The notes below the pieces were generated by a model, which saw only the letters and a program-made list of their open reading frames with translations, ran no database searches and was not told the DNA's origin. Of a stretch of 32,503 nt of DNA, positions 32,453-32,503 are shown one piece after another. Where the stretch lies: assembly GCA_023150935.1 (NCBI GenBank), contig JAKLJW010000049.1:1-32503 (forward strand). The letters run 5' to 3'. Made by a program: the position numbers and the translations under genes. The DNA comes from Candidatus Binatia bacterium. Lineage in GTDB: Bacteria > Desulfobacterota > Binatia > HRBIN30. How positions within the stretch are numbered: the stretch's first letter is position 1; each line of letters starts with the position of its first letter.

Positions 32453-32503
32453 GCGTCGGCGGCCTTGCGTTCCACGGCCGGCGGTGGTACGACACCGGGC
32501 CAT

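Larger units (their letters stand above)
31613..32503 (+). mobile_element. IS66-family insertion sequence, left part
   Basis: The tnpA and tnpB accessory genes of an IS66-type element lie in the expected order, and the window ends before the transposase gene (tnpC). The left end is not fixed: it must lie between the last primase-like codons (about 31605) and tnpA (31665). A CAAGCG near 31599 could be a degenerate form of the IS66 terminal GTAAGCG, but I cannot confirm it without the right end. Confidence 0.7.

Overview
This window is high-GC DNA (about two thirds G+C by eye) from a Gram-negative bacterium. The Gram-negative call rests on a lipoprotein lytic transglycosylase, a sedoheptulose-7-phosphate isomerase of the LPS heptose pathway, LPP20/FlgT-like envelope proteins and dispersed REP-like palindromes. 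The gene content and the repeat style (TACTCGGGGCGAACGG palindromes, GGGTCCTG octamers) recall uncultured deltaproteobacterial or Binatota-type genomes. That placement is an impression, not a demonstrated assignment.

Left part (1-9.9 kb). A TumA/TumE-type toxin-antitoxin pair (285-966, minus) precedes a housekeeping run on the minus strand: yebC, ruvC, ruvA, ruvB and a DUF2905 membrane protein. ruvC/ruvA and ruvA/ruvB overlap by ATGA. Next come a PaaI-like thioesterase (plus) and gmhA (minus), which converge on a long octamer-repeat region containing both stop codons. An MltD-like lytic transglycosylase follows, then 1.2 kb without genes but full of palindromic repeats, then a TPR protein.

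Centre (9.9-22.6 kb). This is a type III-B (Cmr) CRISPR-Cas effector operon, all on the minus strand. Its transcription order is: CARF + winged-helix protein of the NE0113 family, a small Cys-containing unknown, cmr2/cas10, cmr3, cmr4, cmr5, cmr6, cmr1, a minimal nucleotidyltransferase, cas6, and a CARF-HEPN RNase of the Cas02710 family. The Cas10 HD and GGDD motifs and the Cmr4 active-site Asp are intact, so cyclic oligoadenylate (cOA) signalling is predicted to work. The CARF-HEPN protein would be the effector and the NE0113 protein a cOA sensor or ring nuclease. There is no cas1, cas2 or CRISPR array in the window. The most novel components are the nucleotidyltransferase between cmr1 and cas6, the small unknown upstream of cas10, the Cys cluster inside the winged-helix part of the CARF protein, and a helical C-terminal extension on Cmr6. 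A frameshifted BrnT remnant lies just downstream of the operon. A decayed AbiEi/AbiEii remnant, with a likely operator, lies divergently upstream.

Right part (23.5-32.5 kb). A RhlE-like DEAD-box helicase is followed by a plus-strand envelope cluster: a TPR membrane protein, an FlgT-N-like exported protein, an LPP20-like exported protein and a SpoIID/LytB-domain protein. The first three are joined by ATGA overlaps. Past a tRNA 3'-end fragment at about 29.63 kb the content becomes mobile: a small unknown, a VapB/VapC-type PIN toxin-antitoxin pair, a frameshifted DUF4926 gene, a truncated primase/replicase remnant on the minus strand, and the start of an IS66-family element (tnpA, tnpB) that runs off the window. 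This looks like the remains of an element integrated at a tRNA gene and later cut by IS66.
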